Source: Thermodesulfovibrio sp.
Lineage (GTDB): Bacteria; Nitrospirota; Thermodesulfovibrionia; Thermodesulfovibrionales; JdFR-85
Length of the DNA stretch: 23,980 bases
Reading direction: 5' to 3'
NCBI GenBank assembly: GCA_027050975.1
Contig: JALUAR010000043.1
Location: forward strand, 1-23,980
Shown piece by piece: positions 21,703 to 23,980 of the stretch. Every line of letters starts with the position of its first letter. Within the stretch, counting starts at the first letter, position 1. The position numbers and the translations under genes were made by a program. Under the pieces are notes generated by a model. It was given only the letters and a program-made list of their open reading frames with translations, was not told the origin of the DNA and did no database searches.

Positions 21703-23699
21703 ATAAACTCCGGAGCAATTAGCCCCTGACCAGCACCGTATCCTCCGAGATTAATAAATCCGAGTCCCTTTAACTGAACCATAAACATAAAACTGTAATC
21801 ATCGGGTCTCTTTCTGTAGGATACACTAATTCCCCAGCATTGAGAGGAATAAGAGAGGGTTGTTGCAAGATCTTTGAGACCTTCGCCCCTCATATCGTAC
21901 CAGATGCTGTTGCTTACAGACCAACGACTTGTTAGAGGAAAAGATAACGTTGCCGTGTAAAAAAGGATATCCTCCTCTTTTGAATATCTCTGCCCCAAAG
22001 AGAAACTTATCTTTTTAATCTGTGCAGAAAGTGAATAATTAACTGTTTCAATTCGTCCGGAACTGGGATTGTACGAACTGTCAAACTTTAAATTGAAAGG
22101 TCTGAAAATAGCCCCTTCCAGTTTAATCCACCCCAGAGGACGATCACCGTGATGAAAGTCGTAGTCTTCCGAAAGTCTCAAAGACAGGATCATACCTTTA
22201 CTATCAAAAATATAACTCCTGATACCAGCATAAATCAGAGAGACTCTGTTATAAAGCTCCACGCTGTCAAGCAAGGGAGGGGTATCGTTTGTTTGAGGTA
22301 TGAATTTATATCCTATCTCTGGCTCAACAACATGTAGGATTTCAGAGTATCTCTTCAGAAGGCGGGTATGCAGCCTGACTGAGTAATCAAATGATTCCCT
22401 GCTTATGCTCTGTTTGTAGGAATCTGTATGATAGATACTGTAATATGTTTCTCTTATTCCTATAATCTGACTTAGTTGGACCAGGTCACCAAGGGTGTGG
22501 TAGACCCTGGGGTAGATGTCAAACCTGTTTACACGATGCAGGTCTTTGGAATAAAAATGGCTGTATGCGGAATTAAGGGAAAGATACACCGGTCCCTTTC
22601 TTACAGGATAGACGGTAAAGCCAATTTCCGGGATTTTCTGAGAGATTTCACCTGTTTCATGATCATCCCTTAACTCCTGCCAGAATCTTCCCTCCAAGTA
22701 AACTCTCGAATCTCTGAATGGATAGTAGAACTCTGTCTTAGATTCAAGGAATCTGCTGGCCCACACCTCCACCTCGGTACTGTATTCACGGTAAAAATCC
22801 TGTTTGTTAATTAAATTCAGATCCAGAAAGCCGGAGAAGTAATCTCTGTTGAACAACCTGTGTTCAGCCTTAAACTCAACAAAGTGCTCATTCAGTTTTT
22901 TATCCTTAATGTGATAAAGCCATATCTTACCCTCACCTATGTTCCTCTCGATATAACGGTACTCAATACCCTCACCTATTCCCCTCCTTGAATAAAGATC
23001 AAGATTGAATGTCAGGTCTCTGTTCTGTGCAAGCACCAGATAAAGTGGCTGCCGCCAGTAGATACCTTTATCACTTCTGAATCCTATCTCCGGCATAAGC
23101 AGCCCTGACTTTCTCTCAGTCAGTATTGGGGCCCAGAGATAGGGTGTGTAAAAGGTCGGGATCCCTTTAATCCTGAATGTTACATGGCGTGCCTTTATTC
23201 TGTCGCCAATCCTTATGTCCGCATCTGAAGACTTAAAGCACCATGCTGCGACGGGAGCATCACAGGTAGTAAAGGAGGCTGATTTCAGTTGATAGTTTTT
23301 TTCATTGAGTCGCTCTATCTCCTCAGCCTTGATATAGTAGTTATCTTTCTTAAAAAATACATCAGCATTAAAAATCCTTCCCCACTTTGTCTCTATATTA
23401 ATCTCTGCCTCGTCAGACTCTATTGTCACATCTTTGTCCTCGTATCTTACGTTACCATAGGCATGAACAAGTGAGGTCTCTTCATTGTACACCACCCTGT
23501 CGGCTTTAAGTACGGCATCCAGCCTTTTTATAACAACGTTACCTTCCAGGTAATAGGTCTTTTCCGCTTTGTTGTATTGGAGATGCCTCGCCTGTATCTC
23601 TGTCTCCTCCGATGGTTCAGCAGAAACATTATCCGGGAGAACAAAGGCGATAACAGAAAAAAGAAAAATGATTTTTACTATGGCAAAACACAATTTCAT
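21696..23699 (-). CDS. lptD: LPS-assembly protein LptD
   Basis: Outer-membrane beta-barrel that inserts LPS into the outer leaflet together with LptE. The signal peptide (residues 1-27, cleavage VSA/EP) is followed by an OstA/LptA-like beta-jellyroll (about 32-140, with YYLEGNVVIKRLD and YGNVRYED). The conserved GIPTFYTPYLWAP / KSGLLMPEIG junction and a long barrel rich in alternating Tyr/Arg strands follow. Cysteines: 146 and 154 in the N-terminal part and a single Cys621 (QCWGISVSY) near the end, unlike the E. coli two-plus-two arrangement. At 667 residues it is shorter than E. coli LptD. The C-terminus ends in an aromatic Tyr, as barrels do. No Shine-Dalgarno sequence is evident. Confidence 0.93.
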   Translation of the reverse strand: MKLCFAIVKIIFLFSVIAFVLPDNVSAEPSEETEIQARHLQYNKAEKTYYLEGNVVIKRLDAVLKADRVVYNEETSLVHAYGNVRYEDKDVTIESDEAEINIETKWGRIFNADVFFKKDNYYIKAEEIERLNEKNYQLKSASFTTCDAPVAAWCFKSSDADIRIGDRIKARHVTFRIKGIPTFYTPYLWAPILTERKSGLLMPEIGFRSDKGIYWRQPLYLVLAQNRDLTFNLDLYSRRGIGEGIEYRYIERNIGEGKIWLYHIKDKKLNEHFVEFKAEHRLFNRDYFSGFLDLNLINKQDFYREYSTEVEVWASRFLESKTEFYYPFRDSRVYLEGRFWQELRDDHETGEISQKIPEIGFTVYPVRKGPVYLSLNSAYSHFYSKDLHRVNRFDIYPRVYHTLGDLVQLSQIIGIRETYYSIYHTDSYKQSISRESFDYSVRLHTRLLKRYSEILHVVEPEIGYKFIPQTNDTPPLLDSVELYNRVSLIYAGIRSYIFDSKGMILSLRLSEDYDFHHGDRPLGWIKLEGAIFRPFNLKFDSSYNPSSGRIETVNYSLSAQIKKISFSLGQRYSKEEDILFYTATLSFPLTSRWSVSNSIWYDMRGEGLKDLATTLSYSSQCWGISVSYRKRPDDYSFMFMVQLKGLGFINLGGYGAGQGLIAPEFIY

Positions 23700-23707
23700 C
23701 GGGGTAT

Positions 23708-23736
23708 ATTATAGCCTTTATAATGTTTTTTGTGAA
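23708..23736 (-). promoter_or_regulatory. Candidate lptD promoter giving a near-leaderless mRNA
   Basis: On the minus strand TTCACA (plus 23731-23736) and a perfect TATAAT (plus 23708-23713) are 17 nt apart. Transcription would start at about 23701, within a few bases of the lptD ATG at 23699. A perfect TTGACA also exists at plus 23749-23754 but has no -10 box at a usable distance. Confidence 0.5.
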
Positions 23737-23760
23737 AGCTTTGTATTTGTCAAAAGAGCT

Positions 23761-23980
23761 TTACTGAAGTTTTATAGGAACGGGAACAAAGGTGATAATA
23801 AAGACAAAAAGGGCCACATATCCCATGAATCGTCTGCTTGGCGGAAGGGGCTCCTCCCAGTGAATCACTGGAGGGTGTTCCAGCCCGAGGATAAAAAGCA
23901 GGAAGGCCCATATTGCCCACCCTTCCCAAAGATTGTCCCTGAGAAACTCAAAAAAGCCGGCAGAAAAGAAATCACTATAC
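23761..23980 (-). CDS. Site-2-protease-like (M50) membrane protein, C-terminal 72 residues
   Basis: An open minus-strand frame enters from the right edge and ends at TAA (plus 23761-23763), so only the C-terminus is visible. The visible part reads FFEFLRDNLWEGWAIWAFLLF, then LGLEHPPVIHWEEPLPPSRR, then a last helix MGYVALFVFIITFVPVPIKL. The LxHPP segment followed by basic residues and a final helix ending TPVP/VPVP-like is characteristic of the C-terminus of site-2-type intramembrane proteases in related bacteria. The catalytic HExxH would lie outside the window. It is 61 nt upstream of lptD on the same strand. Assignment rests on this short tail. Confidence 0.6.
   Translation of the reverse strand, partial: YSDFFSAGFFEFLRDNLWEGWAIWAFLLFILGLEHPPVIHWEEPLPPSRRFMGYVALFVFIITFVPVPIKLQ

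Overview
This window comes from a compact, diderm (Gram-negative) bacterial chromosome of middling GC. It encodes LptD, a probable pair of enzymes for amide-linked lipid A, and a lipoprotein with a lipobox. The operon khpA-rimM-trmD-rplS-rnhB, the use of ThyX, and the small DUF6485 and DUF2155 proteins suggest Nitrospirota (Thermodesulfovibrionia-like) or a deltaproteobacterial-type lineage. That placement is inferred from gene content, not from a tree.

Layout. Positions 1-2490 (+) hold a translation and RNA operon: khpA (5' end outside the window), rimM, trmD, rplS, rnhB. An intrinsic terminator lies unexpectedly between khpA and rimM. Positions 2497-7581 (-) hold a second run, read right to left: a Phd-type antitoxin and PIN toxin, an inositol monophosphatase-family phosphatase, a DUF815 AAA-type ATPase, uppP and ftsK. 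Positions 7600-8207 carry the toxin-antitoxin promoter/operator, two hairpins, a tRNA-Leu(CAA) and a Cys-rich DUF6485 protein. A membrane-anchored peptidase-MA-like zinc protease and ilvC follow (8331-10324, -). The 383-base divergent gap to thyX (+) holds an ilvC ribosome-binding site and candidate promoters with inverted repeats.

Positions 11435-20410 (-) form one very tight nine-gene run: trpE-trpG-trpD, a Gfo/Idh oxidoreductase, a DegT aminotransferase, an ABC ATPase, two MacB/FtsX-type permeases and an MBL-fold hydrolase. The largest gap is 12 nt, and most junctions are 4-nt ATGA overlaps. The first three genes begin tryptophan synthesis. The oxidoreductase/aminotransferase pair looks like GnnA/GnnB, which make UDP-GlcNAc3N for lipid A. 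Positions 20646-21702 (+) carry a DUF2155 lipoprotein and an APS-kinase-like P-loop kinase. Positions 21696-23980 (-) carry lptD and the C-terminus of a site-2-type protease that the coding-sequence list would miss because its start is outside the window.

The main theme is housekeeping plus envelope biogenesis: undecaprenyl phosphate recycling, FtsK, LPS precursor, LPS export and envelope proteases. I see no CRISPR array, insertion sequence, prophage or recognisable defence island apart from the small toxin-antitoxin pair. The most unusual features are regulatory: strong hairpins placed just upstream of, or inside, the start of downstream genes, and convergent gene ends with no room for terminators.
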